From Streptomyces sp. NBC_01335 (GTDB lineage Bacteria; Actinomycetota; Actinomycetes; Streptomycetales; Streptomycetaceae), in the NCBI RefSeq assembly GCF_035953295.1, contig NZ_CP108370.1, positions 3,687,001 to 3,751,000 on the forward strand: a stretch of 64,000 nucleotides of DNA. Reading direction: 5' to 3'. The notes beneath the pieces were generated by a model. The model ran no database searches. It worked only from the letters and a program-made list of their open reading frames with translations, and was not told where the DNA came from. Position 1 is the first letter of the stretch. Every line of letters starts with the position of its first letter. Positions 43,824-53,781 of this stretch are shown here, piece by piece. A program made the translations under genes and the position numbers.

Positions 43824-44612
43824 TCAGCCGACGTCCGGCGTCACCCCGGCCGGGTTCCCCACCGGGGTGACGCTCTCCGTCGGGGCGGCGCTGCCGGTAC
43901 GGGCCACCTCGGCGGCCTCCTCGATGGCCGAGGTGAAGGTCGCGTCGGGCTGGGCGCCCGCGAGCGGGCGGCCGTTGACGAGGAAGGACGGGGTGGCGGT
44001 GGCGCCGAGCCCGTACGCCTCGGCCTGGTCCCTGCTGACCGACTCCGACGCCTGCACGCTGTCGAGGTCGGCGCGGAACTTGTCGAGGTCCTTCACCCCG
44101 GCCTCCTTCGCGAGGGCGGTGAGCCGGTCGGGGCCGAACCCCTTCTCCTTGGCACCCTTGGCGTACGCGGCCCGGTGGAACTCCCAGAAGCGCTTCTGGC
44201 GGCCCGCGGCCCAGGCGGCGCGGGCGGCGGCCTCGGACTCCGCTCCGGAGATCGGGAAGTTGCGCCATTCGATGCGCAGGGTGCCGTCGGCGACGTAGGC
44301 GTCGATCAGGTCCGGCTCGGTGTCCCGGGCGAACGTGCCGCAGTAACCGCACTGGAAGTCGCCGTACTCGACGAGGACGACGAGCGCGTCCGTACGGCCG
44401 AGGGCCAGCGGGTCGCCGGGTTCGCGGCGGGCGAGCTTCGCGGTCTCCTCGTACTCCCCCGCGTCGGGCCGGGCCGACACGCCGGCCGCGGCGGGGGACG
44501 GGCCGGGGGCGGTGGCCCGGTAGGAGGCGTAACCGAGCAGGGCTGCGGCGAGCACCACGACGGAGCCGTACAGCAGGGGCTTCTTCGACCGGCTCTTCTG
44601 GGGCAGGGGCAT
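43824..44612 (-). CDS. DsbA-like membrane-anchored thiol oxidoreductase
   Basis: 262 residues. A basic N-terminus and one hydrophobic segment (LLYGSVVVLAAALLGYA, ~13-29) anchor the protein, with the thioredoxin-like domain outside. The redox site is C88-G-Y-C91 (YGDFQCGYCGTF) and the cis-proline loop is GATATPSFLVNG. It probably forms or isomerises disulfides in exported proteins, or supports cytochrome maturation. ATG 44612 has GGAG six bases upstream. It is the first native gene to the right of the island. Confidence 0.88.
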   Translation of the reverse strand: MPLPQKSRSKKPLLYGSVVVLAAALLGYASYRATAPGPSPAAAGVSARPDAGEYEETAKLARREPGDPLALGRTDALVVLVEYGDFQCGYCGTFARDTEPDLIDAYVADGTLRIEWRNFPISGAESEAAARAAWAAGRQKRFWEFHRAAYAKGAKEKGFGPDRLTALAKEAGVKDLDKFRADLDSVQASESVSRDQAEAYGLGATATPSFLVNGRPLAGAQPDATFTSAIEEAAEVARTGSAAPTESVTPVGNPAGVTPDVG

Positions 44613-45016
44613 GCGGCACTCCGGGAGCGTCGTACGGATGCGGGGTGGCGGGAGAAGGGGGGGCCTGCGCGCGGGACGGCGGCTCTACCGGCCGGGCTCG
44701 CGGCGGACGGCGGCTATTCGCCTGCCGGAACCGCCGAAGCCAACGGGCCCACCCCAACCGCCGGAGCCGTACCCGCGAGAAGCGGGCCGGGGGGCCGGAC
44801 ATGCCGTACGGGACAAGGCGCGGGCCCCTTCCCGGACGGACTCGGTGGTCGACTGCCGGAAATGCTAGGCCGTGTCCGACAACGCCGCGAGGTGGCGTGC
44901 CGAGCGCTGCGGTGCCGGGTGCCGGGGCATCCGCCACGCCCGTGCCCGGCCCGGGGCGTGGCGGATGCGAAATCGGTTCGCCACTCTTCGGGCGCGGGTG
45001 AGATCCTGGGATCCGT
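44613..45016. other. Divergent promoter region of dsbA-like gene and hrpA
   Basis: About 400 bases without a supported gene. It contains the hairpin at 44927-44968 ahead of hrpA. A stretch near 44868 resembles the CTAG-flanked end of some Streptomyces insertion sequences but has no partner. Confidence 0.45.
44927..44968 (+). promoter_or_regulatory. Strong hairpin in the hrpA leader
   Basis: GCATCCGCCACGCCC and GGGCGTGGCGGATGC form a perfect 15-bp stem around 12 bases, ending 48 bases before hrpA. Bases GTGGCG at 44892 could pair with the CGCCAC of the stem instead, so two forms are possible, as in attenuators. There is no T-run. Confidence 0.45.
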
Positions 45017-48000
45017 ATGTCTACTTCCTTCGCTGATCTCCAGTCCCAGCTCGGACAGCTCTCGCTCCGTGACGCGCACCGGCTCGGCCGGCGTCTCGAA
45101 GGAGCGCGCCGCATCCGCAAGCCCGAGGCCCGTCAGTCCGTCGTGGACGAGATCGCGGCCGAAGCGGGCAAGGCCGCCGAACGGCTCGCCGCGCGCGCCT
45201 CCCGGCTGCCCACCGTGTCGTATCCGGACCAGCTTCCGGTCAGCCAGAAGAAGGACGTGATCCTGGAGGCGATACGCGACCACCAGGTCGTGATCGTCGC
45301 GGGCGAGACCGGCTCCGGCAAGACCACCCAGATCCCGAAGATCTGCATGGAGCTGGGGCGCGGGGTGCGCGGCATGATCGGCCACACCCAGCCCCGCCGG
45401 ATCGCGGCCCGCACGGTCGCGGAGCGCGTCGCGGAGGAGCTGGACACACCGCTCGGCGAGACCGTCGGCTGGAAGGTCCGCTTCACCGACCAGGTGAACC
45501 CCGAGTCGACCTTCGTGAAGCTGATGACGGACGGCATCCTGCTGGCCGAGATCCAGACGGACCGCGAGCTGCTCGCGTACGACACGATCATCATCGACGA
45601 GGCGCACGAGCGGTCGCTCAACATCGACTTCCTCCTCGGCTACCTCGCCCGGCTGCTGCCGAAGCGCCCGGACCTGAAGGTCGTCATCACCTCGGCGACG
45701 ATCGACCCCGAGCGGTTCGCCCGGCACTTCGGGGACGCCCCGATCGTCGAGGTCAGCGGACGCACCTATCCGGTGGAGGTCCGCTACCGCCCGCTCCTCG
45801 AAGAGGGCGGCGAGGACGCCGACCGCGACCAGATCACCGCGATCTGCGAGGCGGTGGACGAGCTCCAGTCCGCCGGCCCCGGCGACGTCCTGGTCTTCCT
45901 CTCCGGCGAGCGCGAGATCCGCGACACCGCCGACGCGCTCGGCAAACGCAACCTCCGCCACACCGAGGTGCTCCCCCTCTACGCGCGCCTCTCCCACGCC
46001 GAGCAGCACCGGGTGTTCCAGCGGACCCCCAGCGGCATCAGCCGCCGCATCGTGCTGGCGACCAACGTCGCCGAGACCTCGCTGACCGTCCCCGGCATCA
46101 AGTACGTGATCGACCCGGGCAACGCCCGCATCTCCCGCTACAGCCACCGCACCAAGGTGCAGCGGCTGCCGATCGAGGCGATCTCGCAGGCCAGCGCCAA
46201 CCAGCGCAAGGGCCGCTGCGGCCGTACCTCGGACGGCATCTGCATCCGGCTGTACTCCGAGGACGACTTCCTCACCCGGCCGGAGTTCACCGACGCCGAG
46301 ATCCTGCGGACCAACCTCGCCTCCGTCATCCTCCAGATGACCGCGGCCGGGCTCGGCGACATCGAGAAGTTCCCCTTCATCGACCCGCCGGACCACCGCA
46401 ACATCCGCGACGGTGTGCAGCTGCTCCAGGAGCTGGGGGCGCTGGACCCGGAGGAGAAGGACGCGCGCAAGCGGCTGACCCCGCTCGGCCGCAAGCTCTC
46501 GCAGCTCCCGGTGGACCCGCGCCTCGCCCGTATGGTCATCGAGGCCGACCGCAACGGCTGTGCCCGCGAGGTCATGGTCATCGCCGCCGCGCTCTCCATC
46601 CAGGACCCGCGCGAGCGGCCCTCGGACAAGCAGACGCAGGCCGACCAGCAGCACGCCCGGTTCAAGGACGAGACCTCGGACTTCCTGGCGTACCTGAAGC
46701 TCTGGGAGTACGTCCGCGAGCAGCAGCGGGAGCGCGGCTCCTCCAGCTTCCGCCGGATGTGCAAGCAGGAGTACCTGAACTTCCTGCGCATCCGCGAGTG
46801 GCAGGACATCTACTCCCAACTCCGCACGGTCGCACGGCAGATGGACATCAAGGTCGAGGAGCCGGTGGCGGACGCGGGCATCCCCGAGCAGGCGGTGCAC
46901 ACCTCGCTGCTGGCCGGCCTGCTCTCGCACATCGGCCTCAAGGACACCGAGAAGAACGAGTACCTGGGCGCGCGCAGCGCCAAGTTCGCGATCTTCCCGG
47001 GCTCCTCACTCTTCAAGAAGCAGCCCCGGTTCGTGATGTCGGCCGAGTTGGTGGAGACCTCGCGGCTCTGGGCGCGCGTCAACGCGAAGGTCGAGCCGGA
47101 GTGGATCGAGCCGGTCGCCCAGCACCTGCTGAAGCGCACCTACAGCGAGCCGCACTGGGAGAAGGACCAGGCGGCGGTGATGGCGTACGAGCGGGTCACA
47201 CTCTACGGGGTACCGATCATCGCCCAGCGCAAGATCAATTTCGGCCGAATCGACCAGGAGGCGTCCCGGGACCTCTTCATCCGGAACGCGCTCGTCGAGG
47301 GCGACTGGCGGACGCACCACCAGTTCTTCCACGACAACCGCAAACTCCTCGGCGAGGTCGAGGAGTTGGAGCACCGCGCCCGGCGCCGCGACATCCTCGT
47401 GGACGACGAGACGCTCTTCGACTTCTACGACCAGCGCATCCCCGAGCACATCGTCTCGGGCGCGCACTTCGACTCGTGGTGGAAGCACAAGCGCCGGGAC
47501 GAGCCGGAGGCCCTGGACTTCGAGCGCTCCATGCTCATCAACGAGAAAGCCGGGGCCGTCACCAAGGACGACTACCCGGACTCCTGGCGGCAGGGGAAGC
47601 TCAAGTTCAAGGTGACGTACCAGTTCGAGCCCGGCGCGGACGCGGACGGCGTGACCGTCCACATCCCGCTCCAGGTGCTCAACCAGGTCACCTCCGAGGG
47701 CTTCGACTGGCAGATCCCGGGCCTGCGCGAGGAGGTCGTCACCGAGCTGATCCGCTCGCTGCCCAAGGCGATCCGCCGCCACTACGTACCGGCCCCGAAC
47801 TACGCGGAGAAGTTCCTGGACCGGGCCGTCCCGCTCCAGGAGCCGCTGCCCGCCACGCTCGCCCGCGAGCTCCAGCGGATGGTCGGGGTGCCGGTCACCG
47901 CGGACGACTTCGACCTGGGGCGCGTACCGGAACACCTGAAGATCACGTTCCGGATCGTCGACGAGCGGCGCCGCAAGGTCGCCGAGGACAAGGACCTGGA

Positions 48001-48958
48001 GGCGCTCAAGCTCCGGCTGCGCCCCAAGGCCCGCCAGGCGCTCTCCCAGGCCGCCGCGGCCACCGCCGGGCCCTCCGGCGTCTCCATCGAGCGTTCGGGG
48101 CTCACCAGCTGGTCCATCGGCACGCTGGAGCGCGTCTTCGAGACCCGGCGGGCCGGGCAGCCGGTCAAGGCGTACCCGGCACTGGTGGACCAGGGCGAGA
48201 CGGTCGCCGTCCGGCTCTTCGACACCGAGGCCGAGCAGCAGCAGGCGATGTGGCGCGGCACCCGGAAGCTGATCCTGCTGAACATCCCGGTGAACCCCGC
48301 GAAGTTCGCCTCGGACAAGCTCACCAACCAGCAGAAGCTGGCCCTGTCGCGCAATCCGCACGGCTCGGTGCAGGCGCTCTTCGAGGACTGCGCCACCGCC
48401 GCCGCCGACCGCCTGATCGCCGCCCACGGCGGCCCCGCCTGGGACGAGGCGGCCTTCAAGACCCTGTACGACAAGGTCCGCGCCGACCTGGTGGACCTCA
48501 CGGTCCGCACGGTCGGCCAGGTCCAGCAGATCCTGGCCGCCTGGCAGGCCTGCGAGCGCCGTCTGAAGGCCACCAACAGCCTGACGCTGATGAACAACGT
48601 CGCCGACGTGACGGACCAGCTGGCGCGCCTCGTGCCGGCCGGGTTCGTCACCGCGACCGGACTGCGCAGGCTGCCCGACCTGATGCGCTACCTCGTCGCG
48701 GCTGACCGCCGGCTCCAGCAGATGCCGACCTCCGTCCAGCGCGACACCACGCGCATGGAGAAGGTCCACGAGATGCAGGACGAGTACGCCTGGCTGCTGG
48801 AGCAGCTGCCGCAGGGGCGGCCGGTGCCGCAGGAGGTCCTGGACATCCGCTGGATGATCGAGGAGCTGCGGGTGAGCTACTTCGCGCACGCGCTGGGGAC
48901 GGCTTTCCCGGTGTCGGACAAGCGGATCGTGAAGGCGATCGACGCCGCCGCACCGTAG
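45017..48958 (+). CDS. hrpA: ATP-dependent RNA helicase HrpA
   Basis: 1313 residues, the usual HrpA length. The DEAH/RHA core is complete: GETGSGKTTQIPK (~96), IIIDEAHERSLNIDFLLG (~194), TSATIDPERFARHF, FLSGEREI, TNVAETSLTVPGIKYVIDPG and QRKGRCGRTSDGIC. A winged-helix and ratchet region follow, an OB-fold (FAIFPGSSLFKKQPRFVM) and the long DUF3418 C-terminal domain found only in bacterial HrpA. In E. coli it rescues stalled or collided ribosomes. ATG 45017 is preceded by GGGATCC rather than a good binding site. A strong terminator follows the stop. Confidence 0.95.
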   Translation: MSTSFADLQSQLGQLSLRDAHRLGRRLEGARRIRKPEARQSVVDEIAAEAGKAAERLAARASRLPTVSYPDQLPVSQKKDVILEAIRDHQVVIVAGETGSGKTTQIPKICMELGRGVRGMIGHTQPRRIAARTVAERVAEELDTPLGETVGWKVRFTDQVNPESTFVKLMTDGILLAEIQTDRELLAYDTIIIDEAHERSLNIDFLLGYLARLLPKRPDLKVVITSATIDPERFARHFGDAPIVEVSGRTYPVEVRYRPLLEEGGEDADRDQITAICEAVDELQSAGPGDVLVFLSGEREIRDTADALGKRNLRHTEVLPLYARLSHAEQHRVFQRTPSGISRRIVLATNVAETSLTVPGIKYVIDPGNARISRYSHRTKVQRLPIEAISQASANQRKGRCGRTSDGICIRLYSEDDFLTRPEFTDAEILRTNLASVILQMTAAGLGDIEKFPFIDPPDHRNIRDGVQLLQELGALDPEEKDARKRLTPLGRKLSQLPVDPRLARMVIEADRNGCAREVMVIAAALSIQDPRERPSDKQTQADQQHARFKDETSDFLAYLKLWEYVREQQRERGSSSFRRMCKQEYLNFLRIREWQDIYSQLRTVARQMDIKVEEPVADAGIPEQAVHTSLLAGLLSHIGLKDTEKNEYLGARSAKFAIFPGSSLFKKQPRFVMSAELVETSRLWARVNAKVEPEWIEPVAQHLLKRTYSEPHWEKDQAAVMAYERVTLYGVPIIAQRKINFGRIDQEASRDLFIRNALVEGDWRTHHQFFHDNRKLLGEVEELEHRARRRDILVDDETLFDFYDQRIPEHIVSGAHFDSWWKHKRRDEPEALDFERSMLINEKAGAVTKDDYPDSWRQGKLKFKVTYQFEPGADADGVTVHIPLQVLNQVTSEGFDWQIPGLREEVVTELIRSLPKAIRRHYVPAPNYAEKFLDRAVPLQEPLPATLARELQRMVGVPVTADDFDLGRVPEHLKITFRIVDERRRKVAEDKDLEALKLRLRPKARQALSQAAAATAGPSGVSIERSGLTSWSIGTLERVFETRRAGQPVKAYPALVDQGETVAVRLFDTEAEQQQAMWRGTRKLILLNIPVNPAKFASDKLTNQQKLALSRNPHGSVQALFEDCATAAADRLIAAHGGPAWDEAAFKTLYDKVRADLVDLTVRTVGQVQQILAAWQACERRLKATNSLTLMNNVADVTDQLARLVPAGFVTATGLRRLPDLMRYLVAADRRLQQMPTSVQRDTTRMEKVHEMQDEYAWLLEQLPQGRPVPQEVLDIRWMIEELRVSYFAHALGTAFPVSDKRIVKAIDAAAP

Positions 48959-48962
48959 GAGA

Positions 48963-49003
48963 ACGCCCTGCTCACACCCCTCGCCGAGGTGTGAGCAGGG
49001 CGT
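48963..49003 (+). terminator. Terminator of hrpA
   Basis: ACGCCCTGCTCACACC pairs perfectly with GGTGTGAGCAGGGCGT around a 9-base loop, 5 bases after the stop. Confidence 0.9.
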
Positions 49004-49016
49004 CACCCCGAGTGAA

Positions 49017-49047
49017 TTCGACCTGGCCCGCCAACCTCCTGTACAGT
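49017..49047 (+). promoter_or_regulatory. Probable promoter of the third tRNA-Asp
   Basis: TTCGAC (49017-49022) and TACAGT (49042-49047), 19 bases apart, about 48 bases before the tRNA. The spacing is slightly long. Confidence 0.45.
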
Positions 49048-49094
49048 CCTGTTTCGCAGCCGGACGAGAGTACGGAAGCGAAGAACAACAGCAA

Positions 49095-49169
49095 GGTCCT
49101 GTGGAGCAGTTTGGAGTGCTCGCCACCCTGTCAAGGTGGAGGCCGCGGGTTCAAATCCCGTCAGGACCG
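49095..49169 (+). tRNA. tRNA-Asp (GTC), third copy
   Basis: 75 bases identical to the copies at 31376 and 43611. Anticodon loop CTGTCAA. It has its own promoter and terminator and stands alone. Confidence 0.95.
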
Positions 49170-49177
49170 CAGCAGTC

Positions 49178-49208
49178 GAAAGCCCGGATCATCTCGATCC
49201 GGGCTTTC
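49178..49208 (+). terminator. Terminator of the third tRNA-Asp
   Basis: GAAAGCCCGGAT pairs with ATCCGGGCTTTC around a 7-base loop, 9 bases after the tRNA. Confidence 0.9.
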
Positions 49209-49220
49209 ACGCGTTCCGGG

Positions 49221-49304
49221 GGCGCTTCCACCGGGGCGCTTCCACCGGGGCGCTTCCACCGGGGCGCTTCCACCGGAGCTCTTCCACCGGAGCGCTTCGC
49301 CCGG
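49221..49304. repeat. Six tandem copies of a 14-bp repeat
   Basis: The unit GGCGCTTCCACCGG occurs four times exactly (49221-49276), then twice with changes. A 14-base period cannot be coding. It follows the tRNA-Asp terminator. Confidence 0.85.
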
Positions 49305-50285
49305 GGCGGCGGCCGGACGCTCCCGTGGTGCGTGGGCCGGTTTCCGCGGCGTTGCGGGCACGGAACGAACGGCTCCGGAACGAACGGGGCATGCCGTTCC
49401 CTTCGCGGCCGTTCCCTTCGCCGGCCGAGGCCGTCCCGCCACGGCCCGGGCGTTCGCCGCCCCCGCCCGACCGCCCCCACCGGTCACCGCCCGCCCGCTC
49501 GCGCCCCACGAGTGCCCCGACGGACACCTGGCGGGCGCTCCGGCCCCCGGGGCCCGCAGAGCCCCCCGGAGACGCTCCGGAGCGGGGGAGCGGCCCGGAA
49601 CGGCCCCTCAACGCCCGCCGGGGGTCGCCGGGCCCGCGAGAGCACCCTCCGAGGGGCCGCACGGGCACCCGGCCCGCACCGGCGGGTCCGCGCGGCGGCC
49701 ACCGCGGTGCCCTCCGGGCCCCCGGGGAGGGCGCGGTGGCCACCCGGGCCAAGGGCGAAAGTCCCCACGGCCCGTGACCATCGGCGGAGTTCCCCGGCTT
49801 CCCGCAGTGGCAGGCTGGATGTTGGCAAGCGGCAGGGAGTGTGACGGGAGTCACCGAACCAGTTTTTGGACAGTGTGGCTTTACCCTCTCCATACAACGG
49901 CCGAATTTAATATGTGCAATTGCACCTCCCCCGGGCACTCTCCTGGAATCCATCCCTCCGGTTTCTCCCCACCCGTACGGGTAGCTCCCCCGCCTCCGGA
50001 CAGACTCCTTCACCGGGTCACACAGAGAACCCCACACCTGCCCACACCCCCCGCCCGCACCGGTCGCGGGAGCCGCGTGGCAGGCTGTACGGAGAAACCC
50101 GGGAAGCGGCCGGAAAGCGCCTCGGCGAGGCGCCCGGCGCCCGCCGGAGCGGGGACGGCGCCCCGTACCGGCCGCACCCGCCGGCCGCACGTTCCGGGCG
50201 CACACCCCGGTCGGCCATGACGGCCGCACATGCCTCCCACCCGTGCCACCAGGGCTTTCACCGGGGCCCCCAGGGCGCTCGGGCA
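49305..50285. other. About 1 kb without a supported gene
   Basis: Reading frames here are compositional artefacts. A comparatively AT-rich patch at 49850-49930 includes the perfect 12-bp palindrome GTGCAATTGCAC at 49914-49925 and an AATTTAATAT run; it looks like a regulatory site but no gene is attached to it. Confidence 0.45.
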
Positions 50286-50329
50286 CAAAAAAAGATCGCG
50301 CTGGACCCGGCGGAGTCCAGCGCGATCTT
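50286..50329 (-). terminator. Rho-independent terminator downstream of bldC
   Basis: On the minus strand a perfect 15-bp stem with AAGATCGCGCTGGAC and GTCCAGCGCGATCTT is followed by seven T. It is the most classical terminator in the window, 129 bases after the bldC stop. Confidence 0.92.
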
Positions 50330-50457
50330 CACGACGTACCCGCATCGCACAGGTATGGCGCCCGTTGGGGCGGGCGCCCGTCGTATGGAGCTATGGGTGA
50401 GCGGCTGCGGTTGGGGGGCCGTCAGCTGCCCGGTCGTGATGCGGCGACAGGGGTTCT

Positions 50458-50664
50458 TCAGGCCTCGCTGCGCTGCTGCGGAATACCCGCAAGCAGTGCG
50501 CGGACCTCTGCCTCGCGGTATCGGCGATGTCCACCGAGCGTGCGGATGGACGTGAGCTTGCCAGCCTTGGCCCAACGGGTGACCGTCTTCGGGTCCACGC
50601 GGAACATCGTGGCAACCTCAGCCGGGGTCAGCAGCGGCTCGGCATCAGGGGTGCGAGCGGTCAT
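50458..50664 (-). CDS. bldC: Developmental regulator BldC
   Basis: 68 residues, exactly the length of BldC, starting MTARTPDAEPLLTPAEVATM. It is a MerR-like winged helix (AEVATMFRVDPKTVTRWAKAGKLTSIRTLGGHRRY) without an effector domain. BldC binds AT-rich direct repeats head-to-tail and holds off sporulation during vegetative growth. ATG 50664 has GAGGAGG six bases upstream; the longer frame to 50730 is not used. An inverted repeat lies directly upstream of the binding site. The gene stands alone with about 1 kb of non-coding DNA upstream. Confidence 0.97.
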   Translation of the reverse strand: MTARTPDAEPLLTPAEVATMFRVDPKTVTRWAKAGKLTSIRTLGGHRRYREAEVRALLAGIPQQRSEA

Positions 50665-50680
50665 GAGCGGCCTCCTCGGG

Positions 50681-50702
50681 AGAACCGAACCATCTCGGTT
50701 CT
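50681..50702 (-). promoter_or_regulatory. Inverted repeat just upstream of the bldC ribosome binding site
   Basis: AGAACCGA and TCGGTTCT form a perfect 8-bp dyad around 6 bases, ending 16 bases before the bldC ATG. In RNA it would form a stem beside the ribosome binding site; in DNA it is a candidate operator. Confidence 0.5.
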
Positions 50703-51660
50703 TTCCTCTAAATTCTGCACCTTGGCCCACGTTGCCCGAAATGGCGGACGGGGGCCGAGTCGGTTATAGGACGAACGGCTTGTCCTCGGCACTACAACTA
50801 CACCATCCGTCCAGCCACGTCGGCCAAACCGATGGAATTGCCCTCCCAGGTGTTCATCAGCGACGGAAGCCGATGGACCATGCCATAGCGGACAGTCACG
50901 CGTCAGTAACGATCAGTCACAGAGCGATCAGGAGTCACTAGACCCCCCATAGCGTGCAATGCAGAGCAATCCGCCCATAGTTGGACGGACAGAGTCCTCC
51001 CCGGACTCCTTGTCCTATTTTGGCACGAGGGGTAGGGATGGACGCAAGGGCGCCCTTAGTGCCGTCCGTCACGCTTGCGGCCATTGGACCGGTTCAGGAC
51101 GTAAGACCTAGGCCGGAGGACGTAGCCCCCCGTCCCGCCAATCCCGCACGTCACAGGAGACGCATCCCACGGGCCGTCAGCCGGGCCTGGGAGCCCGCCC
51201 GGCCCGCACCGGATCACGTCCCGGTCCGGCACCTCTCGACCCGCCCCGTGGGTTCGCGTGCGTGCTCGCACGTCTCCTCGGCGATCATCGGCTTCCTCAA
51301 CTCCCTTCCCGGTCACGGCCGCCCGTCCGGGCCGGCCTTCCTGGCGAAGGAGGCGGTTGGCGCGCCTTGGCACGATTCCATCCGATTGGCCTGCTTGCGA
51401 CCGCCTCGGCATGAGGTTGCCCCGGTTCGGACCTTTCATGCCACCGTGGTCCGATTCGCATCCATTGGTGGTGCGGTGCGCCGACACATGTTGACGCCGG
51501 ACAGCCCTCTCCCCGTTCACTTCACGAAGCCGCGGCACCCGGCCCCCTGCACGAAGCGCACCCCCACGGCGCCAGGACCGGGGGCCGCCCGCGCCCCCGG
51601 GCGCCCGGACCGGTGCGCGCCCGCGACCCCGGGCACCTCCGTCGGCGGGCCGCTCGCCCG
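50703..51660. other. Long gene-free region upstream of bldC
   Basis: About 950 bases with lower GC than the genes around it, particularly 50703-50960. No reading frame has a recognisable product. It must contain the bldC promoter on the minus strand; a CAGAATTTA stretch near 50710 may be part of it. Confidence 0.45.
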
Positions 51661-52506
51661 TCAGTTGGCGGACCGGAGGTCCCGCACCGCCCGCCAGCGC
51701 TCCGCCAGCCGCCCGTACGCCTCCGCGGCGCGGTCGTTGTCGCCCGCGCGCAGCGCCGCGAGGCCCTCGGCCACGTCCGCCGCCGACCGGTCACCGGCGA
51801 GCCGGGCCGCCGGCACCGCGTGCACCAGTCCCCCGTAGTCCAGTTCGACCAGCGAACGGGGGTGGAACTCCTCCAGCCAGCGGCCCACGTCGACCAGCCC
51901 GTCCGCCAACGGGCCGTCGTCCACGGTCTCGCGCAGGGTCCGCAACCCGCGCGCCAGCCTGCGCCGCGCCTGCACCATGGGCGTCCGGTACCGCAGCGCG
52001 GCCGGTCCGCCCGCGCCGTCCGGCGCCCCGTACTCACGCTCCTCGTCGGTGAAGAGCACGAACCAGCGGACCGGTACGTGCCACACCGCCGTCCTGATCC
52101 AGGGCCGCGCGTCGGGGTTCCGGCGCTGCCACCGCTCGTGGTCGGCGGTCTGCTGCTCCCGGACCACCGGAGGCAGCACCGCGTCCAGCACATTGGCCGG
52201 AAACAGCCCCCCGAGCTCCTCCAGGGCCAGCCATCCGCGCAGCCGGGTCCGCCACGGGCAGACGCAGACCACCCCGTCGAGCTCCGCGACGAAGGCGTCC
52301 GCGCTCTCGTGGGGGCTCACCCCGACCGGCGGCGTGGGCACCAAGTCGGCCAGCGCGCGGCGGAGTTCGTCCTGCGCCGTGGGGAACTCGGTGCGTTGCG
52401 CGTAACGCGCCCAGTGCGCGCGCTCGGCCTCCGGGAAGGCGGCGAGGGGCTCGTACACCCGCAGATAGGACGTGTAAGGGACGAGCACTGAAGACACCAC
52501 CGACAT
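51661..52506 (-). CDS. Conserved actinobacterial protein of unknown function (281 aa)
   Basis: The frame from ATG 52506 reads [37 protein letters not shown] and continues as a soluble, Trp/Arg-rich helical protein ([34 protein letters not shown]). The pair CVC is its only clustered Cys motif. I recognise no enzyme family. Position between bldC and vdh is typical of Streptomyces. The very long upstream frame to 53916 runs antisense to vdh and is not used. No good binding site precedes the start, so GTG at SVLVP or a leaderless message are possible. Confidence 0.7.
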   Translation of the reverse strand: MSVVSSVLVPYTSYLRVYEPLAAFPEAERAHWARYAQRTEFPTAQDELRRALADLVPTPPVGVSPHESADAFVAELDGVVCVCPWRTRLRGWLALEELGGLFPANVLDAVLPPVVREQQTADHERWQRRNPDARPWIRTAVWHVPVRWFVLFTDEEREYGAPDGAGGPAALRYRTPMVQARRRLARGLRTLRETVDDGPLADGLVDVGRWLEEFHPRSLVELDYGGLVHAVPAARLAGDRSAADVAEGLAALRAGDNDRAAEAYGRLAERWRAVRDLRSAN

Positions 52507-52680
52507 GAAGCTGATCGTGTCACGCCCGTACTCCCTCAGGGGGTGATCCCCGGCAGAGAGGCGATCCGCCGCGGGAGCAGCGCCTACGCTCTGAACCGGA
52601 CGGGCCGGTCCGCCGGTCCGCCGGGGGCTTCCCACCCGCAGAAGTCCCCTTCCGCCGCTTCGTACTTGGGAGTCACCACC

Positions 52681-53781
52681 GTGACCGATGTGACCGGCGC
52701 ACCCGTCGACGTGCTGCGCACCCTGTTCCACTCGGACCAGGGTGGACACGAGCAGCTCGTCGTCTGCCAGGACCGGGCCAGCGGCCTCAAGGCCGTCATC
52801 GCCCTCCACTCCACCGCCCTGGGCCCCGCCCTTGGCGGTACCCGCTTCCACCCGTACGCCACCGAGGCGGAGGCCGTCGCCGACGCGCTGAACCTCGCGC
52901 GCGGGATGTCGTACAAGAACGCCATGGCCGGGCTGGACCACGGCGGCGGCAAGGCCGTCGTCATCGGCGACCCGGACCTCGTGAAGACCGAGGAACTCCT
53001 GCTCGCCTACGGCCGGTTCGTGGCCTCGCTCGGCGGACGGTACGTCACCGCCTGCGACGTCGGGACGTACGTCGAGGACATGGACGTCGTCGCCCGCGAG
53101 TGCCGCTGGACCACCGGCCGCTCCCCCGAGAACGGCGGCGCCGGGGACTCGTCGGTGCTCACCGCGTTCGGTGTCTTCCAGGGGATGCGGGCCTCGGCCC
53201 AGCACCTGTGGGGCGACCCGACCCTGCGCGGCCGGAAGGTCGGCGTCGCGGGCGTCGGGAAGGTCGGCCGGCACCTGGTCCGGCACCTGCTGGAGGACGG
53301 GGCGCAGGTCGTCGTCACGGACGTGCGCGAGGAGTCGGTGCGCCGGATCACCGACGCCCACCCCGAGGTCACCGTCGTGGCGGACACCGACGCGCTGATC
53401 CGCACCGAGGGGCTCGACATCTACGCCCCCTGCGCGCTCGGCGGCGCGCTGGACGACACCACGGTGCCGGTGCTCACGGCGAAGGTGGTGTGCGGCGCGG
53501 CCAACAACCAGCTCGCGCACCCGGGGGTGGAGAAGGACCTCGCGGACCGCGCGATCCTCTACGCCCCGGACTACGTGGTGAACGCCGGCGGGGTGATCCA
53601 GGTCGCCGAGGAGCTGCACGGCTTCGACTTCGAGCGGGCCAGGGCGAAGACGGCGAAGATCTTCGACACCACGCTGGAATTGTTCGCACTCGCGAAGGCG
53701 GACGGGGTTCCGCCGGCCGCCGCCGCGGACCGGATCGCCGAGCGGCGGATGGCCGGAGCAGCTCGCTCCCCGCGCGCCTGA
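52681..53781 (+). CDS. vdh: Valine (branched-chain amino acid) dehydrogenase
   Basis: 366 residues of the Glu/Leu/Phe/Val dehydrogenase family, very close to Streptomyces Vdh. The catalytic region is [42 protein letters not shown], with the substrate and proton-transfer lysines. The NAD fold is [28 protein letters not shown]. The enzyme oxidatively deaminates valine, leucine and isoleucine, feeding branched starter units to fatty acid and polyketide synthesis. GTG 52681 has GGGAG eight bases upstream. It diverges from the unknown gene at 51661-52506. Confidence 0.93.
   Translation: MTDVTGAPVDVLRTLFHSDQGGHEQLVVCQDRASGLKAVIALHSTALGPALGGTRFHPYATEAEAVADALNLARGMSYKNAMAGLDHGGGKAVVIGDPDLVKTEELLLAYGRFVASLGGRYVTACDVGTYVEDMDVVARECRWTTGRSPENGGAGDSSVLTAFGVFQGMRASAQHLWGDPTLRGRKVGVAGVGKVGRHLVRHLLEDGAQVVVTDVREESVRRITDAHPEVTVVADTDALIRTEGLDIYAPCALGGALDDTTVPVLTAKVVCGAANNQLAHPGVEKDLADRAILYAPDYVVNAGGVIQVAEELHGFDFERARAKTAKIFDTTLELFALAKADGVPPAAAADRIAERRMAGAARSPRA

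Noticed and set aside
44868..44890. Insertion sequence end
   Set aside because: CTAG followed by GGCCGTGTCCGACAA recalls some Streptomyces IS ends, but there is no transposase, opposite end or target duplication.
49221..49304. CRISPR or integron-like array
   Set aside because: 14-bp direct tandem units with no spacers and no cas or integrase genes.
49914..50555. 213-codon plus-strand frame upstream and opposite of bldC
   Set aside because: Low-complexity Pro/Arg composition, antisense to bldC at its end, no binding site.
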